Assembly (NCBI RefSeq): GCF_042435035.1
Contig: NZ_JBHMQT010000009.1
Location: forward strand, 1 to 64,000
Length of the DNA: 64,000 nucleotides
Reading direction: 5' to 3'
Origin: Sphaerimonospora cavernae
Lineage (GTDB): Bacteria > Actinomycetota > Actinomycetes > Streptosporangiales > Streptosporangiaceae
The notes under the pieces are model-generated. The model was not told the origin of the DNA, searched no databases, and saw only the letters and a list, made by a program, of their open reading frames with translations. Shown here in pieces: positions 15,914 through 24,331 of the stretch. The stretch's first letter is position 1. Each line of letters opens with the position of its first letter. The position numbers were made by a program, and so were the translations under genes.

Positions 15914-17041
15914 GTGGCCGAGGCCGATCCGGTGATCTTCATAGGGGGGCTCGGGCGTAGCGGCAGCATGCTGCTGGAGCGCCTGCTCGGCGAGCTGCCC
16001 GGGGTCGCGCCGCTCGGAGAGGTCGCCCACCTGTGGCGGCACGGCGTACAGGCGGGCGAACCCTGTGGTTGCGGGCAGCCGTTCGAGCGTTGCCCGTTCT
16101 GGCGGAAGGTGGGCGCCCGAGGCTTCGGCCAGTGGCGGGAGAGCCAGATCGGGTGGCTGAGGCGGCTGTGCGTGCGGGTCGACCGCACTCGCCGCATCCC
16201 GGCGTACGCCCTCGGGTTCGTGTCACGAGAGGCGGAGCTGGTCGAGTACGTCCGCTCGTACACCCGGATCTACGCCGCGGCCGCCGAGATCGCCGACGCC
16301 CACACCGTCGTGGACTCGAGCAGGCACGCCTCCCTGGCGTACTGTCTATCCGCGATCATGGATCTGCGGATCGTCCATCTGGTGCGTGACCCGCGGGCCG
16401 TAGCCGCTTCCAGATGTGGAAAGGCACGGCGCAGGAAGCCGCGCCTGCCGGAGGACGGCCGGCCGACGACCCGGCCGACGACCCGGCAGGAGACCCGGTG
16501 GACGCCGGTCAGGACGGCCGTCGACTGGCTCGTGCAGAACCTCGCCTTCGAGTTCCTCCGGGGAAAGGGCGTGGACGTCGTCCGCGTCCGCTACGAGGAC
16601 CTGCTGGCCCGGCCGGCGGAGACGCTGGACGCGTTGACCACCCGGCTCGGCCTGCCGCACGCGACGGAGTCCTTCGCGTTCCTCGGCGATCGGCAGGCGC
16701 GGATCGGCGTCGCGCACACCGTCGCCGGCAATCCGCTGCGGTTCGGCGTCGGCCGGATCGGGTTCCGTGACCGTCCGGTGGAGCTTCCGGCCACCCACCG
16801 CTGGCTGGTCACCGCGCTGACGTGGCCGTTGCTCCTCCTGTACGGCTACCGCCTCGGCGTCCTGACGCCACGGCGACGGGCGAGCGCGTCGCGGGTCCGA
16901 CGGCCACATATCATCGACGGCGCATCGTCCTCCAAGCCTGCGAGAGTTCATGTTCCGCACACTGATGAAGTCGAAGATCCACCGTGCCACCGTCACCCAG
17001 GCCGACCTGCACTACGTCGGATCAGTCACCATCAGCGCTGA
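15914..17041 (+). CDS. PAPS-dependent sulfotransferase
   Basis: A 375-residue protein. The 5'-phosphosulfate-binding loop GGLGRSGSMLLERLL is at residues 11-25 and the 3'-phosphate-binding motif LVRDPRAVAASR lies near 155-166. It resembles carbohydrate or lipid sulfotransferases of actinomycetes. A hydrophobic segment near residues 297-312 (TALTWPLLLLYGY) may associate with the membrane. The GTG start follows GGAGGACCA. The last 31 codons run in another frame over the start of panD, a 92-bp overlap, suggesting loss of an earlier stop. It lies directly after the APS-forming genes. Confidence 0.78.
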   Translation: MAEADPVIFIGGLGRSGSMLLERLLGELPGVAPLGEVAHLWRHGVQAGEPCGCGQPFERCPFWRKVGARGFGQWRESQIGWLRRLCVRVDRTRRIPAYALGFVSREAELVEYVRSYTRIYAAAAEIADAHTVVDSSRHASLAYCLSAIMDLRIVHLVRDPRAVAASRCGKARRRKPRLPEDGRPTTRPTTRQETRWTPVRTAVDWLVQNLAFEFLRGKGVDVVRVRYEDLLARPAETLDALTTRLGLPHATESFAFLGDRQARIGVAHTVAGNPLRFGVGRIGFRDRPVELPATHRWLVTALTWPLLLLYGYRLGVLTPRRRASASRVRRPHIIDGASSSKPARVHVPHTDEVEDPPCHRHPGRPALRRISHHQR

Positions 17042-17372
17042 CCTCATGGCCGCCGCCGATCTCGTGGCGGGCGAGAAGGTCGACATCGTCGACATCGACA
17101 ACGGCAACCGCCTGTCGACGTACGTCATCGAGGGTCCGGCGGGTTCCGGGGTGATCGGGATCAACGGCGCCGCGGCCCGGCTCGTCGGCGTGGGCGACCT
17201 CGTGATCATCATCGCGTACGCGCTGGTGGCCGAGGAGGAGCTGGGCTCGCTCAAGCCGAGCGTGGTCTTCGTCGACCGCGACAACAAGATCGTCCAAGTC
17301 GGCGCCGACCCCGCCGACGCCCCCGACGGAACCGGCCTGACCCGCGGCGACGCAGTCAACCCCACCGGCTGA
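16950..17372 (+). CDS. panD: aspartate 1-decarboxylase
   Basis: A 140-residue pyruvoyl enzyme making beta-alanine for pantothenate and CoA. The self-cleavage site is Gly24-Ser25 in ADLHYVGSVTI, at the same position as in E. coli PanD. VGDLVIIIAY is also typical. Cleavage gives a beta chain of 24 residues and an alpha chain starting with the pyruvoyl group. The ATG lies 92 bp inside the end of the sulfotransferase frame. Confidence 0.94.
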   Translation: MFRTLMKSKIHRATVTQADLHYVGSVTISADLMAAADLVAGEKVDIVDIDNGNRLSTYVIEGPAGSGVIGINGAAARLVGVGDLVIIIAYALVAEEELGSLKPSVVFVDRDNKIVQVGADPADAPDGTGLTRGDAVNPTG

Positions 17373-17389
17373 CCACCGTGGCGCTCGGC

Positions 17390-17746
17390 TCAGCTGTCGG
17401 TGTCCTTGGGATGTCGGGTGGAGGCATAGACGAGGTGGACGATTCGTCGGGACTCGTCGACGAGGTAACGCACTCGGCCTCCCGAAGTCACCTCATACTC
17501 CCATTGTGGAAGTTCACGACCTCCCAGCGTCCCCGTGGCAAGGCGGCCGCGCAGTCGGTGCTGCCGCTCTGGATCTTCCTGTGACAGCGGATTGTCACGC
17601 AACGCTTCGAAACAGCGCCGGGTATTGCCGGCGGCCTCGGCGCACAGATCGATCCATCCCTTGGCCGCGTCACTGGTGGCGAAGCGTAGATGCCACTCGT
17701 CGCCGATCGGTGGCGGCGCCACAGCGTCGCCACGCTTGGGACTCAT
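17390..17746 (-). CDS. RelE/ParE-like toxin
   Basis: A 118-residue small basic protein. The C-terminal half, WEYEVTSGGRVRYLVDESRR followed by IVHLVYASTRHPKDTD, matches the beta-sheet core of RelE/ParE toxins, which cleave mRNA at the ribosome or poison gyrase. Its start overlaps the end of the upstream antitoxin by 4 bp, the classic antitoxin-toxin arrangement. It ends 18 bp from the convergent panD. The target is not deducible here. Confidence 0.7.
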   Translation of the reverse strand: MSPKRGDAVAPPPIGDEWHLRFATSDAAKGWIDLCAEAAGNTRRCFEALRDNPLSQEDPERQHRLRGRLATGTLGGRELPQWEYEVTSGGRVRYLVDESRRIVHLVYASTRHPKDTDS

Positions 17747-18204
17747 GGCGCGGTCACCTCGCCGTGATCCTCATCGGGCAGCGCACGGGTGAGCTGAGCG
17801 GTCAGCGCGGGATCGGCCAGGATACGAGCGGTAGCACGCCATTCGACGATGACCCGGTGCAGAGTCGCGTGAACGTCCAGGTCGACCGCGTCCCGCGTCG
17901 CGTCGACGAGGTCCCGTACGAACTCCTGTGTCTCGTCAACCGAAAGATGCCGGACCCACGGGAAGACCGCAGGCAGGGCATGTAGGACGGCACGAACGCC
18001 CTCGTCACTGGCGAGGAGAGCGGCGATCATGCGGGCGGCGACGTCCGCGGTCTCCTCACGCTGCCGGTCATGCCGGGCCGTGGAGATGAACAGGTCTTCT
18101 CCGTCGCGGCGTTTGACGTGTACTCGATGAACGCGGTCGAGGGTCTCGGCGACACGCTTGGAGTGCTTGGACAGATCGGAGAACGGGACACTCAACATGG
18201 CCAT
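17743..18204 (-). CDS. antitoxin with Phd-like N terminus and helical extension
   Basis: A 153-residue protein. The first 50 residues (FSDLSKHSKRVAETLDRV, then VHVKRRDGEDLFISTARHDR) look like a Phd/YefM-type DNA-binding antitoxin module. The remaining 100 residues form a helical extension, well beyond the usual 80-90 residue antitoxin. It is translationally coupled to the toxin. A perfect 9-bp-arm palindrome lies 11 bp upstream of the start, suited to autorepression. ATG codons 1 and 3 are both possible starts. Confidence 0.65.
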   Translation of the reverse strand: MAMLSVPFSDLSKHSKRVAETLDRVHRVHVKRRDGEDLFISTARHDRQREETADVAARMIAALLASDEGVRAVLHALPAVFPWVRHLSVDETQEFVRDLVDATRDAVDLDVHATLHRVIVEWRATARILADPALTAQLTRALPDEDHGEVTAP

Positions 18205-18214
18205 ACCAGATAGT

Positions 18215-18236
18215 ACTTCGGAATACGTTCCGAAGT
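18215..18236. promoter_or_regulatory. toxin-antitoxin autoregulatory operator
   Basis: ACTTCGGAA and TTCCGAAGT are perfect 9-bp arms separated by TACG. It lies 11 bp upstream of the antitoxin start, in the promoter region of the minus-strand TA operon. Confidence 0.7.
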
Positions 18237-18328
18237 GAAGGTGCTCAGGTCACTGGAGGGTCGAATCGCGGCGATCCGCCTCGAGTACGTCCTGCCGGAG
18301 TGTCGGTGGCGGTTGTGATGATGCGGTC

Positions 18329-18970
18329 ATGACATCGACTCCTTCCATCGCCGAATACTGGGACGCCGAGGCCGGGCGCTTCGACGAGGAAACCGATCAC
18401 GGGCTCAGGGACGCCTCGGTGCGGGCTTCCTGGGCAGAGCGGCTGCGGGCGTGGTTGCCCGACAGCCCGTCAGACGTGCTGGATCTGGGCTGCGGGACCG
18501 GATCGCTGAGCCTGGTTCTGGCCGAGCAGGGGCACCGGCCGGTGGGAGTCGATCTCTCGCGGAGGATGGTCGAGCAGGCCCGGGCCAAGCTGATCGGGGT
18601 TGGCGCCGAGGTGGTGGTCGGTGACGCGGGAGATCCCCCGGTGAGGGAACGCCGGTTCGATGTAGTGCTGGCGCGGCACCTGCTGTGGACTCTGCCCGAT
18701 CCGCACGCCGCGCTACGGCGCTGGTTCGGGCTGCTGCGGCCGGGCGGCCGCCTCGTGCTGATCGAGGGGCGGTGGAACAGCCCGCCGACCGGCATCCCGT
18801 ACGCCCAGGGGGCCGAGGCCATGCCGTGGATGGGCGGCGTGTGTGCCGCCACACTTGTGGATGCTCTCGAAGGGCTGGTGGCCGATCGGTGGGTCGAGCC
18901 GCTGAACGATCCGGTGCTGTGGGGCCGGGAGATCGACGACGAGCGATACGCGCTGATCGCGACGACATGA
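18329..18970 (+). CDS. class I SAM-dependent methyltransferase
   Basis: A 213-residue methyltransferase. Motif I is VLDLGCGTGSLSLVLAEQG near residues 48-66, followed by the acidic loop VGVDLSRRM and motif LLRPGGRLVLIEGRW. The substrate is not deducible; it resembles UbiE/COQ5-like small-molecule methyltransferases. It stands alone between the TA operon and the kinase gene. A start at ATG 18329 follows GATGATGCGGTC without a clear ribosome site. Confidence 0.75.
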   Translation: MTSTPSIAEYWDAEAGRFDEETDHGLRDASVRASWAERLRAWLPDSPSDVLDLGCGTGSLSLVLAEQGHRPVGVDLSRRMVEQARAKLIGVGAEVVVGDAGDPPVRERRFDVVLARHLLWTLPDPHAALRRWFGLLRPGGRLVLIEGRWNSPPTGIPYAQGAEAMPWMGGVCAATLVDALEGLVADRWVEPLNDPVLWGREIDDERYALIATT

Positions 18971-19042
18971 TCGGCGGGCGCGAGATGACCTTGAAATGGT
19001 TAGAGTCGTAGCCGACCGCGTCCCCCCACCGTCGGAGAACGG

Positions 19043-20629
19043 ATGTCTGCCCCACATCCCCCAGAGCCAGGTGATCCGACTCAACTCGGCCCCTACCGGA
19101 TCAGGGGACGGATCGGGGAGGGCGGCCAGGGCGCCGTCTATCTGGGTGAGGCGGAGGCCGGGAAGCCGGTGGCCGTAAAGCTCTTCCACGCCCGGTTCGA
19201 CCTGGACTCGGCCGCCCGCGACGACTTCATCCGCGAACTGGAGGTGGCCAAGCGGGTCGCCCGCTTCTGCACCGCCCAGGTCCTGGACTTCGGCATCGCG
19301 GGCAACCGGCCGTACATCGTCAGTGAATATGTTCCCGGGCCCTCGCTGCACCAGGTGGTCAACGCGGAGGGACCACGCTCGGGGAGCGGCCTCGAACGGC
19401 TCGCCGTCGCCACGGCCACGGCCCTGATCGCCCTGCACGACGCCGGGATCGTCCACCGGGACCTCAAGCCGCAGAACGTGCTGCTCGGCCCGGACGGCCC
19501 CAGGGTCATCGATTTCGGCATCGCCAGGGCTCTCGTCGGGAACAGCATGACGACCAGCCAGGTCGTCGGCACACCCGCCTACATGGCGCCCGAGCAGCTC
19601 ACCGCGGGGCCGCTCGGGCTCGCCGTGGACGTGTTCGCCTGGGCGTCCACCATCGCTTTCGCGGCGTCGGGCCGCCCGCCGTTCGGCAACGACGAGATCC
19701 CAGCCGTCATCACCAGGATCCTGAACGGGGAGCCGCGGCTTGACGGCATCGAGCAGCCGCTTCGCGACCTGCTCGCCGGCTGCCTCGCCAAGGATCCCCA
19801 GCGTCGCCCGTCGGCCCGGGAGATCCTCGACCGGCTGGTGGGCAGCGCCGTTCCGCCCTCAGTTCCGCCTTCGGTCCCGTTCCCCGTTTCGCCTTCCGGC
19901 CCGCCTACGGGCCCTGTGATCGAGCCGGGGACCGCGGCGGGCCGGGCGCCGCGCCGGGGCAGGTGGATCGCCGCCATGTCCGCCACGGGGGCCGTGGTCG
20001 TCACGGGTGTCGCCCTGGCCGTCGCCCTGCTGCCCGGCGGCGGCGTGACGCCGTCTCAGCCGGTCGGCGCGGAGGTCCCGGTGCGGACGCCGGTGGTGAG
20101 TGCGGCCGTCCCGGAGACCGCGGCCCCGGTGGCCCTGGAGACCGGTAAGCCTGTCGACCTGGCCACGCCGAGCCCCCGCGCCAGGGTCACACGTCGCCCC
20201 ACCACGAAACCGACGGCGGCGCCGAGGCCGACGACCCCCGCCACGACCACGCAACGCCCCACGGCGAAGCCGACGCCCAGGGCGACGGCTACACATCGGC
20301 CCCCAGCGAAGCCGACAACCGCGCCGAAGCCGACAACCTCGTCGCGCCCCCCGGCGCAGACGGAGCCCCCTCGACCGTCACCGGCGCCGACACAGCTGGT
20401 CGAGCTCGGTCCGGGGCACTTCACCGAATACTGCGTGTCGATCGGCTGGGAGTGGGTGGAGTATCGGGAGACGCCCCAGCCGGGTGCCTACTGCGTAAAG
20501 AACAAGGACAAGGCCGCCACGTACCTGACGCAGAGCCAACGTGACGCGGGCTGCCGTTGGCGCTTCAACGACCCGCACGCCTTCCACCGGTTCAAGGGCA
20601 AGTCCAACTACTGCTACGCCTATCGCTGA
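19043..20629 (+). CDS. membrane Ser/Thr protein kinase with extracytoplasmic Cys domain
   Basis: A 528-residue PknB-type receptor kinase. The glycine loop is GEGGQGAVYLG (25-35), ATP-anchoring Lys46 is in VAVK, the catalytic loop is HRDLKPQN (138-145), and DFG and APE motifs follow. A Pro-rich juxtamembrane stretch leads to one membrane helix near 308-331 and then a Thr/Pro-rich, likely glycosylated linker to about 455. The outer domain of about 70 residues has four Cys and many aromatics (TEYCVSIGWEWVEYRE). It is not a PASTA domain; its ligand is unknown. Confidence 0.88.
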   Translation: MSAPHPPEPGDPTQLGPYRIRGRIGEGGQGAVYLGEAEAGKPVAVKLFHARFDLDSAARDDFIRELEVAKRVARFCTAQVLDFGIAGNRPYIVSEYVPGPSLHQVVNAEGPRSGSGLERLAVATATALIALHDAGIVHRDLKPQNVLLGPDGPRVIDFGIARALVGNSMTTSQVVGTPAYMAPEQLTAGPLGLAVDVFAWASTIAFAASGRPPFGNDEIPAVITRILNGEPRLDGIEQPLRDLLAGCLAKDPQRRPSAREILDRLVGSAVPPSVPPSVPFPVSPSGPPTGPVIEPGTAAGRAPRRGRWIAAMSATGAVVVTGVALAVALLPGGGVTPSQPVGAEVPVRTPVVSAAVPETAAPVALETGKPVDLATPSPRARVTRRPTTKPTAAPRPTTPATTTQRPTAKPTPRATATHRPPAKPTTAPKPTTSSRPPAQTEPPRPSPAPTQLVELGPGHFTEYCVSIGWEWVEYRETPQPGAYCVKNKDKAATYLTQSQRDAGCRWRFNDPHAFHRFKGKSNYCYAYR

Positions 20630-20708
20630 TGGTCAGGCATTCACGCAACTGTAGTTCCCGGAAGTATAGTTCTGTGAGCTGCAGCGGATGGCCGGTGTGG
20701 GGGAGCTG

Positions 20709-22190
20709 ATGGTAGCCAAGCCGGAGCGGATCTTCGATCGGGTGCGCGAGTGGCAAGGGCTGGTCGCTTTCGCCACGGGTGTGCGGCAGGGACCGGGACC
20801 GGGAGGCGCCGGCCTCGGAGTCGTCAGCGGGCGACGCCGTCAGGGGAAGAGCTTCCTGTTGCAGGCATTGACGGAGGCGACCGGCGGGCTGTACTTCGCG
20901 GCGACCGAGGCGACGGAGGCGGAGTCCCTCCGGCTCTTCACCGAGGCCCTCACCCGATACAGCCGGGAGATCGTGAGCATCCCCTTCCGGGACTGGAACG
21001 ACGCCATCGCCTACCTCTTCCGGGCCTTCCGCGGTCGGCCGGTTCCCGTGGTCATCGATGAGTTTCCCTTCCTGTCCAAGGTGTCGCCGTCTCTACCGTC
21101 GATCATTCAGCGGGAGCTCGGTCCCGGCGGCAGCGGAGGGGAGAGCGACGCGCGCCTGGTGCTCTGCGGATCGGCCATGTCCGTGATGGGAGGGCTCCTG
21201 TCGGGGAACGCCCCGCTGCGGGGCCGAGCCGGTCTCGAACTCGTGGTCCAGCCGTTCCGCTATCGGGACGCCGCGCAGTTCTGGGGGATCGACGACCCCC
21301 GGCTGGCGGTCCTCGTCCATGCGATCGTCGGTGGAACCCCGGCATACCGCTATGAGTTCACCCAGGGTGACGCGCCGGAGGGGATCGCCGACTTCGATCC
21401 TTGGGTGATCAGGACAGTGCTGAATCCGCAGAAGCCGCTCTTCCGGGAGGCGCGTTATCTCCTGGCGGAGGAGACGGACATCCGCGACCCGGCGCTCTAT
21501 CATTCGGTGCTCGCCGCCATCGCGAGTGGCAACACCACCAACGGCGGCATCGCCCATTACATCGGTCGTAAGTCCGACCAGATCACTCATCCGCTCAACG
21601 TTCTGGAAGACAGCGCTCTGATCGCTCGGGAGCCTGACCTTTTCCGGGCGGGCCGCGTCCGGTACCGCATCGTGGAGCCGCTGATCACCTTCTATCAGGC
21701 GGTAATGCGGCGGCGCTGGGCGGAGCTTGAGATCCACCGGGCGGAGAGAGCCTGGTCCTCGCTGCGGCAGACGTTCCTAGCACAGGTGGTGGGGCCGCAT
21801 TTCGAGGCGCTGAGCCGGAGCTTCGCCGTGGAGTCCGGGGAGGCGCTGTACGGCGACTTTCCCGCAGAGGTCGGCTCAGGAGCGGTGAACGATCCGGCGG
21901 GCCGCTGCCAGATCGAGATCGACGTGGCCGTTCTCGACGCGGAAGATCATGGAAGGCCGCGCCGGATCCTCTCGTTGGGTGAGGTCAAGTGGGGCGAGAC
22001 GATGGGTCATCACCACGTGGAGCGCCTGGCGAGAGCACGTGATCTTCTCGCGTTGAAGGGATACGACACCCGGGAGACGGTCCTTGCCTGTTATGGCGGG
22101 TCCGGTTTCACCGAAGGGCTTCGGGCTTCCGCGGCCGTCGACCGCCGCATCCTCCTGGTCGATCCGGAACGCCTCTATCGGGCCGACTGA
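20709..22190 (+). CDS. AAA-type ATPase with C-terminal nuclease-like (DUF234) domain
   Basis: A 493-residue protein of the archaeal-type STAND/AAA ATPase group. Walker A is SGRRRQGKSFLL and Walker B VVIDEFPFL. A winged-helix part lies near residues 265-320. The C-terminal region, with QIEIDVAVLD and SLGEVKWGE, has the D...ExK spacing of a PD-(D/E)XK-like DUF234 domain. GGGGGAG lies 3 bp before the chosen ATG; another in-frame ATG is at 20688. GTAGTTC and ATAGTTC repeats at 20651 and 20666 may be promoter elements. The biological role of this family is unsettled; defence or mobile-element origin is possible. Confidence 0.65.
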   Translation: MVAKPERIFDRVREWQGLVAFATGVRQGPGPGGAGLGVVSGRRRQGKSFLLQALTEATGGLYFAATEATEAESLRLFTEALTRYSREIVSIPFRDWNDAIAYLFRAFRGRPVPVVIDEFPFLSKVSPSLPSIIQRELGPGGSGGESDARLVLCGSAMSVMGGLLSGNAPLRGRAGLELVVQPFRYRDAAQFWGIDDPRLAVLVHAIVGGTPAYRYEFTQGDAPEGIADFDPWVIRTVLNPQKPLFREARYLLAEETDIRDPALYHSVLAAIASGNTTNGGIAHYIGRKSDQITHPLNVLEDSALIAREPDLFRAGRVRYRIVEPLITFYQAVMRRRWAELEIHRAERAWSSLRQTFLAQVVGPHFEALSRSFAVESGEALYGDFPAEVGSGAVNDPAGRCQIEIDVAVLDAEDHGRPRRILSLGEVKWGETMGHHHVERLARARDLLALKGYDTRETVLACYGGSGFTEGLRASAAVDRRILLVDPERLYRAD

Positions 22191-22206
22191 CGGTCGTCCT
22201 GCGAGG

Positions 22207-23175
22207 TCAGCGCGTCCGGCAGCTCTCATCGGCGAGAATCTGACGCGCGGGGCCCGAACCGGGTGATGGGGACCGTCCGCCGACAGCGGGCCTCGCCGGT
22301 GTCTGGCCGAACAGGGTGCCGCCGAGGGCGATGGCCATGCCCAGCAGTTGGAGCGGGGTGAGGGCCTGGCCGAGGGCCGCCCAGCCGATGACCGCCGCGG
22401 ACAGCGGACTGATCAGGGTGAGGAACGCGACCGAGGTCGCGGGGAGGCGGGAGAGGCCGCGGAACCAGAGCCAGTACGCGATGGCGGTGCCGACGATGCC
22501 GAGATAGACGTAGCCGAGAACGTTCTCACCGGTGAGGGCGGGCGGTGGGCCCTCGATGAGCAGGGCGACGGGGACGAGCAGCAGCCCGCCGGCGGTGAGC
22601 TGCCAGCCGGTGAGGGTGAGCGCGCTGACGCCGTCGGGGCGGCCCCAGCGCTTGGTGAGTACCGTACCGGCCGCCATGGACGCCGCCCCGGCCAGACCGG
22701 CGAGCACCCCGACGGTGTCCAGTTGAGCGTTGGCACGCAGGACGACCAGGCCGACCCCCAGCACTCCGGCGAGGCCGGCCAGCAGCCTGCGCGGCGTCGG
22801 CCGTTCGGCGAGCAGCGCGGCGGCGAAGCCGAGCGTGAACAGCGGACCCACCGCGCCCAGTACGGCCGCGACGCCGCCGGGCAGCCGGTACGCCGCCAGG
22901 AACAGCATCGGGAAGAACGCGCCGATGTTCAGCACGCCGAGCACGGCCGCCCGCCAGATCCACGCCCCGCGCGGCGGCGTCCGGGTGATGGCGAGCAGCA
23001 CCAGCCCGGCCGGCAGCGCCCTCGTCAACGCGGTGAAAAGCGGACGGTCGGGCGGCAGGAACTCCGTGGTGACGGCGTAGGTTGAGCCCCACACCAGCGG
23101 TGTGAACGTGGTGAGAGCGAGAGTCCCCGCGTGCGGCAAGGCCCCGGCAGTGCGCGTGCCGGCGATGACGCCCAT
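22207..23175 (-). CDS. EamA/DMT-family exporter (PecM-like)
   Basis: A 322-residue membrane protein with ten predicted helices in two EamA repeats. Signatures include FTPLVWGSTYAVTTEFLPP near the start and SPLSAAVIGW in the second repeat. DMT proteins of this type export metabolites or amino-acid derivatives. It is divergent from a MarR-family gene, the pecS-pecM arrangement, with a perfect palindrome between. The start follows GAGGAGCGATCAGG. Confidence 0.78.
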   Translation of the reverse strand: MGVIAGTRTAGALPHAGTLALTTFTPLVWGSTYAVTTEFLPPDRPLFTALTRALPAGLVLLAITRTPPRGAWIWRAAVLGVLNIGAFFPMLFLAAYRLPGGVAAVLGAVGPLFTLGFAAALLAERPTPRRLLAGLAGVLGVGLVVLRANAQLDTVGVLAGLAGAASMAAGTVLTKRWGRPDGVSALTLTGWQLTAGGLLLVPVALLIEGPPPALTGENVLGYVYLGIVGTAIAYWLWFRGLSRLPATSVAFLTLISPLSAAVIGWAALGQALTPLQLLGMAIALGGTLFGQTPARPAVGGRSPSPGSGPARQILADESCRTR

Positions 23176-23197
23176 CCTGATCGCTCCTCATTGATAG

Positions 23198-23211
23198 TCT
23201 CAACGTTGAGA
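23198..23211. promoter_or_regulatory. MarR/PecS-type operator
   Basis: TCTCAACGTTGAGA is a perfect 14-bp palindrome in the divergent region. A weaker relative, ATCAACGTTCAT, lies at 23245-23256. Both keep the central AACGTT/ACGT symmetry seen in the TamR operators at 3376-3424. Confidence 0.7.
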
Positions 23212-23280
23212 TAACAGCATGGCACTCGTCTCTACGTCAAGTAGATCAACGTTCATAATCTCTCCGGTGAGAGGAGTTCG

Positions 23281-23781
23281 ATGGGCGACGCGGTGGATGT
23301 GGTGCTGGCCCAGTGGCGGCGGGAGCGTCCCGACCTGGACGCGTGGCCGATGGGCGTCATCGGGCGGATCTCCAGGCTTTCGCGGCTGCTCGACCGGGAG
23401 CTGAAGGACTTCTTCGCCGGGCACGGGCTGGAACGCTGGGAGTTCGACGTGCTGGCGACGTTGCGCCGCTCCGGCCCGCCGTACGAACTGACGGCGAGCG
23501 ATCTGTACCGGGCGGCGATGGTGACCTCCGGCGCGATCACCAACCGTGTCGACCGGATGGCGGTCAAGGGACTGGTCGAGCGGATCCCGGACGAGGAGGA
23601 CCGGCGGTCGGTGCGCATACGCCTGACTGAGCAGGGGCTGGCCAAGGTCGAGGAGCTCGTCGGGCTGCACGTGGCGAACGAGGTCCGCCTCCTGGCGGCG
23701 CTGCCCCCCGAGCAGCGTGATCAGCTGTCGGGTGCGCTGCGCACTCTGCTGGAGTCGTTGGGCGACACACCGCCGGCGTGA
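23281..23781 (+). CDS. MarR-family regulator (PecS-like)
   Basis: A 166-residue winged-helix regulator with MarR core at about residues 30-145 (SGAITNRVDRM and DEEDRRSVRIRL in the recognition helix and wing). It is a paralogue of the TamR-like protein at 2807-3358. It is divergent from the EamA exporter gene, so it probably represses that gene and itself. Family members respond to urate or small organic acids; the ligand here is not known. The start follows GAGAGGAGTTCG. Confidence 0.78.
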   Translation: MGDAVDVVLAQWRRERPDLDAWPMGVIGRISRLSRLLDRELKDFFAGHGLERWEFDVLATLRRSGPPYELTASDLYRAAMVTSGAITNRVDRMAVKGLVERIPDEEDRRSVRIRLTEQGLAKVEELVGLHVANEVRLLAALPPEQRDQLSGALRTLLESLGDTPPA

Positions 23782-23942
23782 GGCGATCCCCGCACGAGTG
23801 TGTTGTTCTTTCAGGGTGGGGACGGCAGCGGGTCCTGGCCGGCCGGACCGCGCACGTCTGGGCCTGCGGCCAAACGCCCCCCAAGGACGGCCGGCTCAAG
23901 ATCAGCAAGTGTTCGGCGTCGAACGACGCCGTCCCGCTGCCG

Positions 23943-24317
23943 TCAGCCGCAGGCCTTGTCGTGTAGTTCGTTCATCTCCTCGGAGAACTTGAGCAGGGCG
24001 TCCGGGCCGTCCATCGTCGCGCCTTGCGCGAACTCCTTCAGAGCCTTCGCCAGGTCGGTGTCGCCGGCCTGGTCGGCGAGATCGCTGAACTTGGTCCGCA
24101 TGCCGTCGACCGCGGACTGCAGGGCCTTCGCGTCGGGCGTGTCCTTCGTCAGGGTCTTGGTGACCCCGTCGAGGGCCTTGGTGACTTCGCCGCAGATCGG
24201 TGACTTCTCCGCCGTGTTCGCCGCGGCCGCCGTGCCCTCGTCGGCTGCCGCGCAGCCCGCAAGCGGGAGCGCCGCGACGAAGGCGACGGCGATCAGCCGG
24301 GTAAGTGAAATGGACAT
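23943..24317 (-). CDS. small secreted lipoprotein of unknown function
   Basis: A 124-residue protein. The N terminus MSISLTRLIAVAFVAALPLA is followed by the lipobox Cys in LAGC. The mature part is helical and contains ICGEVTKALDGV and a C-terminal Cys, which may form a disulfide. The ATG at 24317 has GGGAAGAA directly upstream; an upstream start would bury the signal peptide. A 10-bp inverted repeat flanks the promoter region. No homologue recognised with confidence. Confidence 0.65.
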   Translation of the reverse strand: MSISLTRLIAVAFVAALPLAGCAAADEGTAAAANTAEKSPICGEVTKALDGVTKTLTKDTPDAKALQSAVDGMRTKFSDLADQAGDTDLAKALKEFAQGATMDGPDALLKFSEEMNELHDKACG

Positions 24318-24331
24318 TTCTTCCCATTCTG

